Source: Streptomyces sp. SID8374 (GTDB lineage Bacteria > Actinomycetota > Actinomycetes > Streptomycetales > Streptomycetaceae). Taken from it: a stretch of 64,000 nt of DNA. The stretch covers positions 4,092,001 to 4,156,000 of the forward strand of contig NZ_WWGH01000001.1 of NCBI RefSeq assembly GCF_009865135.1, written 5' to 3'. A program made the position numbers and the translations under genes. The notes below the pieces were generated by a model. The model searched no databases. It was not told the DNA's origin and worked only from the letters and a program-made list of their open reading frames with translations. Of the stretch, positions 40,029-48,011 are shown in pieces (the first letter of the stretch is position 1; each line of letters starts with the position of its first letter).

Positions 40029-40629
40029 CCTCCAGCACCTCGTACGCACTCGGGTCCGAGTCATGGAACAGCCGGTACCAGGCCCCCAGCTTCTCCGGCC
40101 CGTACACCCCCAGCAGCCCGAACACCTCCCGCGCCAGCGCCACCGGCTCCGTCGGCCCGGCCGTGACCAGCCCGCGGTCCGTCACCGCGTCGGCCTCCAC
40201 GTACCGCGCGCCACCTCCGTACCCCGTCGCCGCCAGGTAGAAGGAGACCGCGCTCGTGTGCGCCCGGTCGTCGAGGAGCCCCTCGCGGGCCAGCCCCGCC
40301 GTCGCCCCGCAGATCGCCGCGACCGGCACCTCCGCGTCGAGGAAGGCGCGGGCCGCGCGGGCGAACGGCGCCAGGTCGTCGCCCGCGTCCCAGAGCCCGG
40401 CCCCGGGGAGGACGAGGAGCGCGCTGTCCTCGGGCCGCAGCTCGGCGAGGGCCAGATCGGGCTGGATGCGCAGCCCGCCCATGGTGGTGACCGCCTCCCG
40501 CTCGGGCCCCACGGTCCGCACCTTGTAGCCGTTCTGGGCGAGGAAGGCGGTGGTGTACCCGGTCTCCCAGTCGGCAAGGGTGTCGTACACGGCGAGATGG
40601 ACGACCGCTCTGCTGCTCGTGCTGGTCAT
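40021..40629 (-). CDS. DJ-1/PfpI family protein
   Basis: 202-residue class I glutamine-amidotransferase-like protein. The nucleophile-elbow region is AAICGATAGLAREGLL (Cys in the strand-turn), and the segments VHLAVYDTLADWETGYTTAFLA, LRIQPDLALAELRPEDSALLVLPGAGLWD and ARAFLDAEVPVAAICG are typical of the family's putative protease/chaperone members. ATG 40629 has GGGAGGTCG upstream. It is the first gene of the operon with the MarR regulator and has the operators right upstream. Role probably in stress or detoxification, inferred. Confidence 0.9.
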   Translation of the reverse strand: MTSTSSRAVVHLAVYDTLADWETGYTTAFLAQNGYKVRTVGPEREAVTTMGGLRIQPDLALAELRPEDSALLVLPGAGLWDAGDDLAPFARAARAFLDAEVPVAAICGATAGLAREGLLDDRAHTSAVSFYLAATGYGGGARYVEADAVTDRGLVTAGPTEPVALAREVFGLLGVYGPEKLGAWYRLFHDSDPSAYEVLEGE

Positions 40630-40647
40630 GACGACCTCCCGGAGTAG

Positions 40648-40682
40648 ATGACAGAATCCTGTCATGAGGACAGCATGCTGTC
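40648..40682. promoter_or_regulatory. Two palindromic operators of the DJ-1/marR operon
   Basis: Palindrome 1 is ATGACAGAATCCTGTCAT at 40648-40665 (7-bp arms, 4-bp centre); palindrome 2 is GACAGCATGCTGTC at 40669-40682 (perfect, 7-bp arms). Both share ACAG...CTGT. They lie between the DJ-1 gene and the divergent aminotransferase, and match the size of MarR-type sites. Confidence 0.7.
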
Positions 40683-40788
40683 AAAGGGAGCGACCGTGCC
40701 CCGGACCCGACACCCTGCCGACCCCCGCGCCCCACGCCGTACAACATGGCCATGGAGACCACCCCCCACCAGCACCTACGCTCCCCGC

Positions 40789-42162
40789 ATGACCCCTCAT
40801 GCCCCTCATGCCCCGTACGCCGACCCCGCGGCCGGTGCGGCCGTGAAGGCCGCGGACCGCGCGCACGTGTTCCACTCCTGGTCCGCCCAGGGCCTCATCG
40901 ACCCGCTCGCCGTCGCTGGCGCCGAGGGGTCCTACTTCTGGGACTACGACGGCAACCGCTACCTCGACTTCACCAGCGGACTCGTCTACACCAACATCGG
41001 CTACCAGCACCCCACCGTGGTCGCCGCGATCCAGGAGCAGGCGGGCAAACTCGCCACGTTCGCGCCCGCGTTCGCGATCGAGGCGCGCTCCGAGGCCGCA
41101 CGGCTCATCGCCGAGCGCACCCCCGGCGACCTGGACAAGATCTTCTTCACCAACGGCGGCGCCGAGGCCGTCGAGAACGCCATCCGCATGGCCCGGCTGC
41201 ACACCGGCCGTACGAAGGTGCTCTCCGCCTATCGCTCGTACCACGGCGCCACCTCCACCGCGATCAACCTCACCGGCGACCCGCGCCGCTGGCCCTCCGA
41301 CAACGGCTCGGCGGGCGTCGTACGTTTCTGGGCGCCGTTCCTCTACCGCTCGCCGTTCTACGCCGGGACCGAGGCCGAGGAGTGCGCCCGGGCCCTCCAG
41401 CACCTGGAGGACACCCTCGCCTTCGAGGGCCCGGCCACCATCGCCGCGATCATCCTGGAGACCATCCCGGGCACGGCCGGGATCATGACCCCGCCGCCGG
41501 GCTACCTCGCGGGCGTCCGCGAGATCTGCGACCGGTACGGGATCGTCTTCGTCCTCGACGAGGTCATGGCCGGATTCGGGCGCACCGGCGCCTGGTTCGC
41601 CGCCGACCACTTCGACGTCGTACCGGACCTGCTGACCTTCGCGAAGGGCGTCAACTCCGGTTACGTACCGCTCGGCGGCGTCGCCATCAGCGCCGAGATC
41701 GCCGCGACCTTCGAGACCCGCCCCTACCCCGGCGGCCTCACCTACTCCGGCCACCCGCTGGCCTGCGCGGCCGCCGTCGCCACCATCGGCGTGATGGAGG
41801 ACGAGAAGGTCATCGAGAACGCGGCCCGGATCGGCGAGACCGTCCTCGGTCCCGGCCTGCGCGAACTCGCCGAACGCCACCCCTCGGTCGGCGAGGTGCG
41901 CGGCCTCGGCGCGTTCTGGGCGCTGGACCTGGTCCGCAACCGGGAGACCCGCGAACCCCTCGTCCCGTACAACGCGTCCGGCGAGGCCAACGCCCCGATG
42001 GCGGCCTTCGGGGCGGCGGCGAAGAAGCAGGGCCTGTGGCCGTTCATCAACATGAACCGCACCCACGCCGTTCCCGCGTGCAACGTCACCGAGGCCGAGG
42101 CCAAGGAAGGTCTCGCGGCGCTGGACATCGCGCTCGCGGTGGCCGACGAGCACACGGTGTAA
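40789..42162 (+). CDS. Class III aminotransferase
   Basis: 457-residue PLP-dependent class III transaminase. Motifs: EGSYFWDYDGNRYLDFTSGLVYTNIGYQHP at the N-terminus, FFTNGGAEAVENAIRMAR, SYHGATSTAINLTGDPRRWP, VLDEVMAGFGRTGAWFA (PLP-pyridine Asp) and LTFAKGVNSGYVPLGGV with Lys286 as the Schiff base. Such enzymes act on omega-amino groups (taurine, putrescine, GABA or aminated amino acids); the substrate is unknown. There is almost no ribosome site before ATG 40789, so translation may be leaderless. A strong terminator follows. It is divergent from the DJ-1/marR operon and could share its operators. Confidence 0.9.
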   Translation: MTPHAPHAPYADPAAGAAVKAADRAHVFHSWSAQGLIDPLAVAGAEGSYFWDYDGNRYLDFTSGLVYTNIGYQHPTVVAAIQEQAGKLATFAPAFAIEARSEAARLIAERTPGDLDKIFFTNGGAEAVENAIRMARLHTGRTKVLSAYRSYHGATSTAINLTGDPRRWPSDNGSAGVVRFWAPFLYRSPFYAGTEAEECARALQHLEDTLAFEGPATIAAIILETIPGTAGIMTPPPGYLAGVREICDRYGIVFVLDEVMAGFGRTGAWFAADHFDVVPDLLTFAKGVNSGYVPLGGVAISAEIAATFETRPYPGGLTYSGHPLACAAAVATIGVMEDEKVIENAARIGETVLGPGLRELAERHPSVGEVRGLGAFWALDLVRNRETREPLVPYNASGEANAPMAAFGAAAKKQGLWPFINMNRTHAVPACNVTEAEAKEGLAALDIALAVADEHTV

Positions 42163-42194
42163 GCGCCCGACCACTCTCACGCACTCCACCGCCG

Positions 42195-42224
42195 CCCGCC
42201 GTGCCCGAAATCGGGCACGGCGGG
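42195..42224. terminator. Terminator after the class III aminotransferase
   Basis: Perfect 14-bp GC stem (CCCGCCGTGCCCGA with TCGGGCACGGCGGG) with a 2-bp centre, 33 bp after the stop. Confidence 0.75.
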
Positions 42225-42322
42225 CCCCTGGCTTAAGGTGACCCGAGCCGAAAGACGGCTGAAGCCGGACCACGGCTGAATACGGCCGCCGGCATACGGC
42301 TGACGAACGGGAAGGGTCGCCC

Positions 42323-43024
42323 ATGGGTCCGAGCGGAGGCGTGACCCGCAGTACGCTGCGCCAGCAGATCGCCGACGCGCTGCGCGACGAGGTGCTGGCC
42401 GGGCGGCTGCGTCCGGGCCGGGAGTTCACCGTCAAGCAGATCGCGGAACAGTACGGGGTCTCCGCGACCCCCGTCCGCGAGGCGCTCTTCGACCTCTCCG
42501 CGCAGGGGCTGCTCGCCTCCGACCAGCACCGCGGCTTCCAGGTCCACGAGTTCACGATCGCGGACTACCGGGCGATGGTGGAGGCCCGCTCCCTCGTCGT
42601 CGAGGGCATCTTCCGCTCCCCCGCCGACCAGGTGGCCGTCCGGCCCGAGGCGCTCGCCCCGATCCGGCGCCGGGCCTCGGAGGCCGTCCGCGCGGCGAAG
42701 GGCGGCGATCTCGACGTACTGATCGGCTACGACCTCCGCTTCTGGCGGGAGCTCGGGGCCTTCGTCGTCAACCCGTACATCACCGCCTTCCTCGCCAAAC
42801 TCCGCGTCCAGGCCTGGGTGTTCGCCGTCCACCGGCTGCGCGGGGAGCACGCGGACGAGCAGGTGCTGTGGTTCGGCCACGAGGAGCTGGTCGAGGCCAT
42901 CGCGGCGGGCGACCGGGAGCGGGTGCTCGCGGTGATGCAGGAGTTCTACGCGCACGCGCTGGCCTGGGCGGACCACTTGGAGGCCCAGGAGGCACGGGAG
43001 ACCCGGGAGCGCCCGCAAGAGTAG
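42323..43024 (+). CDS. GntR-family (FCD-type) transcriptional regulator
   Basis: 233-residue regulator. The winged helix-turn-helix is TLRQQIADALRDEVLAGRLRPGREFTVKQIAEQYGVSATPVREALFDLSAQGLL. The C-terminal FCD-like domain contains ALAPIRRRASEAVRAAKGGDLDVL, DLRFWRELGAF and VLWFGHEELVEAIAAGDRERVLAVMQEFYAHAL, with His residues suited to metal or carboxylate ligand binding. GGGAAGGG precedes the ATG. It follows the class III aminotransferase gene after a strong hairpin and may regulate it or nearby amino-acid genes. Confidence 0.9.
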   Translation: MGPSGGVTRSTLRQQIADALRDEVLAGRLRPGREFTVKQIAEQYGVSATPVREALFDLSAQGLLASDQHRGFQVHEFTIADYRAMVEARSLVVEGIFRSPADQVAVRPEALAPIRRRASEAVRAAKGGDLDVLIGYDLRFWRELGAFVVNPYITAFLAKLRVQAWVFAVHRLRGEHADEQVLWFGHEELVEAIAAGDRERVLAVMQEFYAHALAWADHLEAQEARETRERPQE

Positions 43025-43124
43025 GAACCCGCGCACTGTCCGGGAACCCACGCACTGTCCGCGGGGTTCACCTCGCATTACGCTGTTCCGACGATCGCCG
43101 AACCCCGTTGGAGAGCGAGACTTC

Positions 43125-43775
43125 GTGGCCTGTGACCTGTGGCTGGTCCCCCTCGTCGATGTGCTGTGCCACAGCCCCGACAATCCGTTCGCCGAAGAGA
43201 TCGCCGTCTACGACCGGGCGCTGAACGACGCGGGCCTGCCGCCCGTCCCCGTCTTCGCCTACATGCCGGGCCTCAACGGAGACGTCGCCCCGGTGGCGGG
43301 CTTCGACTACGACGCCCTGCACTTCCTGCGCCGCGCCTACCTGCTCCAGCTGAGCGGTCTGGCGGTCACCCCGGTCGAGGGCCTGGGCGGGGACTACGAG
43401 CAGCTGCTGGAGATGTTCGAGCAGACCGCGCAGCAGTCGCACCTGGTCTGGCACTACGACCACGCCGGGGCGTACGTCCCGGTCGACTTCCCGCACCCCC
43501 TCTCCAACGACGCCCTGCTGGAGGGCGGCGGCCCGCTGGGCTCCTCGCACGGCCTGCTGCGCGAGCTGGAGTACGTGGCCCCGTCCATCGGCATCGACCC
43601 GGCCAACCCCCCGGCCGCCCCGCAGCCGCCCCCGGGCCCCACGACCCTGGAGGAACCGGCGACCCCGGTCCCGTACGACGACAGCCCCTTCGCGAGGGAA
43701 CGCCACGTCTGGCTGGGCCTCCACGCAGCAGCAACCCGCTCCCTGGCCCAAGGCTCCATGATCATCTTCAGCTGA
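43125..43775 (+). CDS. Conserved-type protein of unknown function
   Basis: 216-residue soluble protein that I recognise only as a Streptomyces-type hypothetical protein. It starts ACDLWLVPLVDVLCHSPDNPFAEEIAVYDRAL and contains FLRRAYLLQLSGLAVTPVEGLGGDYEQLLEMFEQTAQQSHLVWHYDHAGAYVPVDF, then an Ala/Pro-rich segment and VWLGLHAAATRSLAQGSMIIF. No signal peptide, membrane helix or known catalytic motif. GTG 43125 with GGAGAG upstream is the start. The array of 64-bp repeats begins 45 bp downstream. Confidence 0.7.
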   Translation: MACDLWLVPLVDVLCHSPDNPFAEEIAVYDRALNDAGLPPVPVFAYMPGLNGDVAPVAGFDYDALHFLRRAYLLQLSGLAVTPVEGLGGDYEQLLEMFEQTAQQSHLVWHYDHAGAYVPVDFPHPLSNDALLEGGGPLGSSHGLLRELEYVAPSIGIDPANPPAAPQPPPGPTTLEEPATPVPYDDSPFARERHVWLGLHAAATRSLAQGSMIIFS

Positions 43776-43820
43776 CCACGGCACCTGGTCCTGCTTGCAC
43801 TATCTCCAGCCCGTGCAACC

Positions 43821-44137
43821 CCAGCCCGTCCGGCGCTTGAGGACGGAACCGTTGCGGCGGGCCCCGAGCCGGACGGGCATTTCCAGCCTGTCCGACGCGA
43901 GAGGACGGGACCCCTCGCGGCGTGGCTTTCGAGCCGGACGGGCATGCCCAGCCCGTCCGGCGCTTGAGGACGGAACCGTCACGGGGTGGCTCCCGAGCCG
44001 GACGGGCATGCCCAGCCCGTCCGGCGTTTGAGGACGGAACCCTCGCGGGAGGGCTCCCGAGCCGGACGGCCCCCTCGCAGGGGGGCACCCAGCGCCGGCC
44101 GTGCAACCAACCCCAGCCCGTCCGGCGCTTGAGGACA
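43821..44137. repeat. Array of REP-like repeats of about 64 bp
   Basis: The 30-bp core occurs at 43821-43850, 43883-43912 (degenerate), 43948-43977 and 44012-44041, with a further shortened copy starting at 44113. The first four lie at a period of 62-65 bp. Between cores a spacer carries GAGCCGGACGGGC, the complement of the GCCCGTCCGGC core, so each unit can fold as a hairpin. The array lies between two convergent genes. Confidence 0.85.
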
Positions 44138-44153
44138 CCCACCCCCAGGCCAC

Positions 44154-45122
44154 CTACCGCGGCGCCTCCGGAGGCCGCTGCCGAGGCATGTTCGGCCGAG
44201 CGGCCACGGACGGCATCGAGAACCGCCCCGGCACACCCCCCGGCTCGGCCCGCCCCCCCGCGCTCCCCGACACCAGCGCCTGCGTCCCCATGGGCGCGGG
44301 CCCCGCCCGGAACTCCACCATCCAGTCCGCCGTCTCCGACCGCACCAGCTCCGTCACGTCCTCGGAGAACCGCCGCAGCACCCCCAGGCACCGCTCGGCC
44401 GCCTCACTGGCGGTCCCCTCGGTCGGGCCGAGCATCTCCCGTACGCACTCCGACGCCCAGTCGAACTGGAGCACCTGGAGCCGCCGCTGCACGGCCTGCG
44501 CGGTGGCGAGGTTCCTTATCCAGCCGGAGGTGAGCCCGAAGTACCGGTCGCAGGCCATGCAGGCGGCCCCCAGCAGCAGCGACAGATACCCCCACCCCGC
44601 CGACCCGCTCAACGTCCCCGTCAGGTCCAGCAGCGGCAGCGCGGCCCCCGCGACGACCCCGGCGGCGGTGCCCCACCGCAGGGCCCGGGCGCCCCGGCGC
44701 TTCCAGACGCGGTCGTTCAGATACCAGTCGGCCGTCGCGAGGGCCCCGGACTCGACCCAGCGGTACAGCTCGTCGAGGCGCTCGGCGGGCTCGCCCCAGT
44801 CCCCGAGGGGGAAGGGCCGCCCGGTCAGATCGCGCCCGCCGGCCCCGGACCCCCCGCCCCAGGCCCCACCGGCCCGAGGGGCACCACCACCGCTCCCGGC
44901 CCCGGGACCGGCCCCGCCGCCCCCCGACCCGTCACGCCCCCCGGAGCCGCCGACTCCACCGCTGCCCACCCCACGCCCCCCGCTGCTCCCTCCGGTTCCA
45001 CCGGTTCCACCGACTCCACCGGCGCGGGAGCCAGAAGCGGAACACTCCACTCCGCTCTCACCGGAACCCGCATCGGACTCCTTGCGGGGCGGCCCTTCGG
45101 GCTGCATCTCCGGCTGACTCAC
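44154..45122 (-). CDS. SLATT-type two-helix membrane protein with Gly-rich N-terminus
   Basis: 322-residue protein. Residues about 25-115 are extremely rich in Gly/Ser/Ala/Pro; then a conserved part follows with RLDELYRWVESGALATADWYLNDRVWKRRGARALRW, two transmembrane helices (GTAAGVVAGAALPLLDLTG and GYLSLLLGAACMACDRYFGLT, about residues 163-210) and LQVLQFDWASECVREMLGP, the arrangement of SLATT (SMODS and SLOG-associating 2TM effector) domains. Those domains are proposed pore-forming effectors, but here no nucleotidyltransferase or SLOG gene is adjacent. GTG 45122 has AAGGAG upstream. The C-terminal 60 residues are Pro/Arg/Gly rich. Confidence 0.65.
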   Translation of the reverse strand: MSQPEMQPEGPPRKESDAGSGESGVECSASGSRAGGVGGTGGTGGSSGGRGVGSGGVGGSGGRDGSGGGGAGPGAGSGGGAPRAGGAWGGGSGAGGRDLTGRPFPLGDWGEPAERLDELYRWVESGALATADWYLNDRVWKRRGARALRWGTAAGVVAGAALPLLDLTGTLSGSAGWGYLSLLLGAACMACDRYFGLTSGWIRNLATAQAVQRRLQVLQFDWASECVREMLGPTEGTASEAAERCLGVLRRFSEDVTELVRSETADWMVEFRAGPAPMGTQALVSGSAGGRAEPGGVPGRFSMPSVAARPNMPRQRPPEAPR

Positions 45123-45440
45123 CGGGGCACTCCTTCGCACTCTGACAAACGGAACGGACGCTCGGGGCTTCCTCGCGGGTGACGCGGGTAACTCTGCGTC
45201 ACCACGCATGCGCGCAGGCGTACCGATGTGCATGCCCTTCCTACCGCCGAATGGTGGGCCGCGGAGTCGAAATCGCGGGATTCCCGCCTGCACAGGGCCC
45301 CTGGTCAGGTATAGGAGCCTTCACGGCGGTTGACGAAACTCACCCGAAAGAGTTGGTCCCCGGCGGGTGGAGCGCGGTGACCGGGGAGCACGTAGGCTCG
45401 GCTTACCGAAACATTTGTCGTCGAAATGCCAGGAGTGACC
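45123..45440. other. Divergent intergenic region, no gene seen
   Basis: Separates the SLATT-type gene from ybaB. It must hold both promoters; I see no clear boxes or strong repeats. Confidence 0.5.
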
Positions 45441-45785
45441 GTGATTCCCGGTGGTGGCCAGCCCAATATGCAGCAGTTGCTCCAGCAGGCCCAGAAGATG
45501 CAGCAGGACCTCGCCGCGGCCCAGGAGGAACTGGCGAGGACCGAGGTCGACGGACAGGCGGGCGGAGGCCTCGTGAGGGCCACCGTGACCGGCTCCGGCG
45601 AGCTGCGGTCCCTGGTGATCGACCCCAAGGCCGTGGACCCGGAGGACACCGAGACGCTCGCCGACCTCGTGGTGGCGGCCGTCCAGGCGGCCAACGAGAA
45701 CGCGCAGGCGCTCCAGCAGGAGAAGCTCGGCCCGCTGGCCCAGGGCCTGGGCGGCGGCGGCTCCATCCCGGGCCTGCCGTTCTGA
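45441..45785 (+). CDS. YbaB/EbfC nucleoid-associated protein
   Basis: 114-residue dimeric DNA-binding protein that associates with the nucleoid and is commonly encoded just before recR. The sequence IPGGGQPNMQQLLQQAQKMQQDLAAAQEELARTEVDGQAGGGLVRATVTGSGELRSLVIDPKAVDPEDTETLADLVVAAVQAAN is a full-length family match. GTG 45441 has AGGAG 5 bp upstream; the alternative ATG 45426 would add five residues and lacks a ribosome site. recR follows 88 bp later. Confidence 0.95.
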   Translation: MIPGGGQPNMQQLLQQAQKMQQDLAAAQEELARTEVDGQAGGGLVRATVTGSGELRSLVIDPKAVDPEDTETLADLVVAAVQAANENAQALQQEKLGPLAQGLGGGGSIPGLPF

Positions 45786-45873
45786 CCCAGCCCCTCCGAT
45801 CGGGCCCGGGGGCCTACTGGTACCGACCCGTACCCACTACGGTACGGAGCAGGAAGCGAAGAGAGGCGTTCCG

Positions 45874-46473
45874 TTGTACGAAGGCGTTGTTCAGGACCTC
45901 ATCGACGAACTGGGCAGGCTGCCCGGCGTCGGTCCCAAGAGCGCGCAGCGGATCGCCTTCCACATCCTCCAGGCCGAGCCCACCGACGTACGCCGTCTCG
46001 CCCATGCCCTCCTCGAGGTCAAGGACAAGGTCCGGTTCTGCGCCGTGTGCGGCAATGTCGCCCAGCAGGAGGAGTGCGGGATCTGCCGCGATCCGCGCCG
46101 CGACCGGAGCGTCATCTGCGTGGTCGAGGAGCCCAAGGACGTCGTGGCGATCGAGCGGACGCGGGAGTTCCGCGGCCGGTACCACGTCCTGGGCGGGGCG
46201 ATCAGCCCCATCGAGGGCGTCGGCCCGGACGACCTGCGCATCCGTGAGCTGCTGGCCCGGCTCGCGGACGGCTCCATCACGGAGCTGATCCTGGCGACCG
46301 ATCCCAACCTGGAGGGCGAGGCCACCGCGACGTACCTGGCGCGGATGGTCAAGCCGATGGGCCTCAGGGTGACCCGGCTGGCCAGCGGCCTGCCGGTCGG
46401 CGGCGACCTGGAGTACGCCGACGAGGTCACCCTGGGCCGCGCGTTCGAGGGGAGGCGGCTGCTGGATGTCTGA
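45874..46473 (+). CDS. recR: Recombination mediator protein RecR
   Basis: 199-residue protein of the RecFOR pathway, which helps load RecA on gapped DNA. The helix-hairpin-helix segment is LIDELGRLPGVGPKSAQRIAFHIL, followed by the C4 zinc finger CAVCGNVAQQEECGICRDP and a TOPRIM domain starting ICVVEEPKDVVAIERTREF with ATDPNLEGEATATYL. It begins at TTG 45874 with GAGAGG upstream; the position fits the family's start. Neighbour ybaB is conserved in many bacteria. Confidence 0.97.
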   Translation: MYEGVVQDLIDELGRLPGVGPKSAQRIAFHILQAEPTDVRRLAHALLEVKDKVRFCAVCGNVAQQEECGICRDPRRDRSVICVVEEPKDVVAIERTREFRGRYHVLGGAISPIEGVGPDDLRIRELLARLADGSITELILATDPNLEGEATATYLARMVKPMGLRVTRLASGLPVGGDLEYADEVTLGRAFEGRRLLDV

Positions 46474-46556
46474 GACCGAGGCGGCACGCACCCACCTCTG
46501 CCCCGCACCCCACTCCGCTTCCCCGTCTGTGACCGCGCCCACGGGAGGTCCCCTCG

Positions 46557-47216
46557 ATGTCTGACGCCACGCTGAACTCCGTCACGCAGGACCCGGGCGA
46601 CTTCGCCGTCCAGATCGCGGACCAGATCAAGACGTTCATCGTCGCGGTCACCGAGGTCTCCAAGGTCGAGGAGCCGGAGGAGGCCGTTCCGGTCCTGCTG
46701 CTCCAGGTCTCGCAGCTCCTGCTCGCGGGCGGCCGCCTCGGCGCGTACGAGGACGTCCTCCCCGACGAGCGGTACGAGCCGGACCTCGGCCCCGAGCCGG
46801 ACGCGGACGGCCTGCGCGAGCGGTTCGCGGCCCTGCTGGAGCCGATCGACGTCTACTCCGAGGTCTTCGACCCGTACGAGCCCCGCAAGGCCCCGGTCCC
46901 GCACCGCATCTCCGACGACCTCGCGGACCTGGTCACCGACCTGGGCCACGGCCTCGCCCACTACGAGGCGGACCGCACGGCCGAGGCGCTGTGGTGGTGG
47001 CAGTTCTCCTACTTCTCCAACTGGGGCTCCACCGCCTCCGCCACCCTCCGCGCCCTCCAGTCCCTGGTCGCCCACATCCGCCTCGGCCAGCCCCTGGAAG
47101 AACTGGACGGCCTGGACACCGACCAGGACCCGGGCGAGGACGACCTGGCCGAGGAGGCGGGCCGCGTCATGCTCCAGGAGATCGCGGGCCCGCTGGGGCT
47201 GCGGCCGGTGAAGTAG
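46557..47216 (+). CDS. DUF5063 family protein
   Basis: 219-residue cytosolic protein of an actinobacterial family of unknown function that follows recR. Conserved blocks are SVTQDPGDFAVQIADQIKTFIVAVTEVSKVEEPEEAVPVLLLQVSQLLLAGGRL and ADRTAEALWWWQFSYFSNWGSTASATLRALQSLVAHI. It is acidic and helical, with no signal peptide or membrane helix. The ATG at 46557 is clear. It could be in the recR transcript (83-bp gap). No function is known. Confidence 0.88.
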   Translation: MSDATLNSVTQDPGDFAVQIADQIKTFIVAVTEVSKVEEPEEAVPVLLLQVSQLLLAGGRLGAYEDVLPDERYEPDLGPEPDADGLRERFAALLEPIDVYSEVFDPYEPRKAPVPHRISDDLADLVTDLGHGLAHYEADRTAEALWWWQFSYFSNWGSTASATLRALQSLVAHIRLGQPLEELDGLDTDQDPGEDDLAEEAGRVMLQEIAGPLGLRPVK

Positions 47217-47332
47217 GCGGTACGGGTCCACCTGCGAGGTTGTCCCCCTTGACCTCAACCGCGCTTGAGGCGTGAAGCTCGTCCTGCCCGGACCGACCGG
47301 CGCAGCGCGGCACCGCACGGCAGGAGACCCTC

Positions 47333-47842
47333 ATGGGCACCGGAACCCCCACCGTCCTCGGCGTACCCGCCCAGCAGGAGGACGTGGACGCGATCGTCGC
47401 GTTCGTGGCGGCAGTGCAGGACGCCCAGCAGAGCGCGGACCCCGAAGCGTTCCTCAGCGGCTTCCGCGAGGACGCCATCTGGACCACGGCCCACGGGAAG
47501 AGGCTGACCGGGCTGCCGGAGATCGGCGCCTTCACCCGCAAGGTGCTCCCGCCGCAGGCAGATTCCCCGGTGGTCGCGACGTACACCGTCGACCTCATCC
47601 TCTTCATCCGCCCCGACGTGGCGGCGGTCAAGATCCGCCAGCGCCCGGTAACCCGCGACGGAGGGGAGTACCTGGACGAGATCTTCCACGGCCAGGAGGA
47701 CCCCTCCGAACTCGTCGCCGCCCACCCCGAGTCGGTCCCCGGCACCCCGACCTACGTCCTGGCGAAGGACGACGGCGTCTGGCGGATCGCGGCCGCGCAG
47801 AACACCTCGGTCATCGACCCGGAGACACTGGCAGCGGGGTGA
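47333..47842 (+). CDS. SgcJ/EcaC-type SnoaL-like protein
   Basis: 169-residue single-domain alpha+beta barrel protein of the SnoaL-like/NTF2 superfamily, SgcJ/EcaC type. QQEDVDAIVAFVAAVQDAQQSADPEAFLSGFREDAIWTTAHGKRLTGLPEIGAFTRKVL and LDEIFHGQEDPSELVAAHPESV are its core. Members are often oxidative or isomerase-type enzymes in natural-product pathways, but many are orphan; no biosynthetic neighbours are here, so the role is unknown. The ATG at 47333 is a natural start. Confidence 0.8.
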   Translation: MGTGTPTVLGVPAQQEDVDAIVAFVAAVQDAQQSADPEAFLSGFREDAIWTTAHGKRLTGLPEIGAFTRKVLPPQADSPVVATYTVDLILFIRPDVAAVKIRQRPVTRDGGEYLDEIFHGQEDPSELVAAHPESVPGTPTYVLAKDDGVWRIAAAQNTSVIDPETLAAG

Positions 47843-48011
47843 GGCGTGCCCCCCCCGGGCGTTGTCGGCGGCGCCGGGCACGGTACTGGTGGCCGTCACC
47901 CCCCCGTTGCGGGCTAGGGCGCCTTCTGCGCGTGGCCGACCGTTGCCGCTCTTGAAGGCCACCGCCGCCCCGGGACCCGTGCCGGGGCGGCGGTGGCGCA
48001 CAGTGGTGCGT

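Noticed and set aside
35989..40647. Very long open frame of over 1,500 codons on the plus strand
   Set aside because: It crosses the MFS, kinase, MarR and DJ-1 genes and reads as Arg/Gly/Ala-rich noise; it is a GC-rich artefact. The real genes on both strands explain the region.
43821..44137. CRISPR array
   Set aside because: The repeats are at regular spacing, but the spacers are almost identical, no Cas genes are near, and the core is the dispersed REP-like palindrome.
45179..46288. Plus-strand open frame through the ybaB/recR region
   Set aside because: Another frame shadow; it overlaps ybaB and recR in the wrong frame and lacks any recognisable motif.
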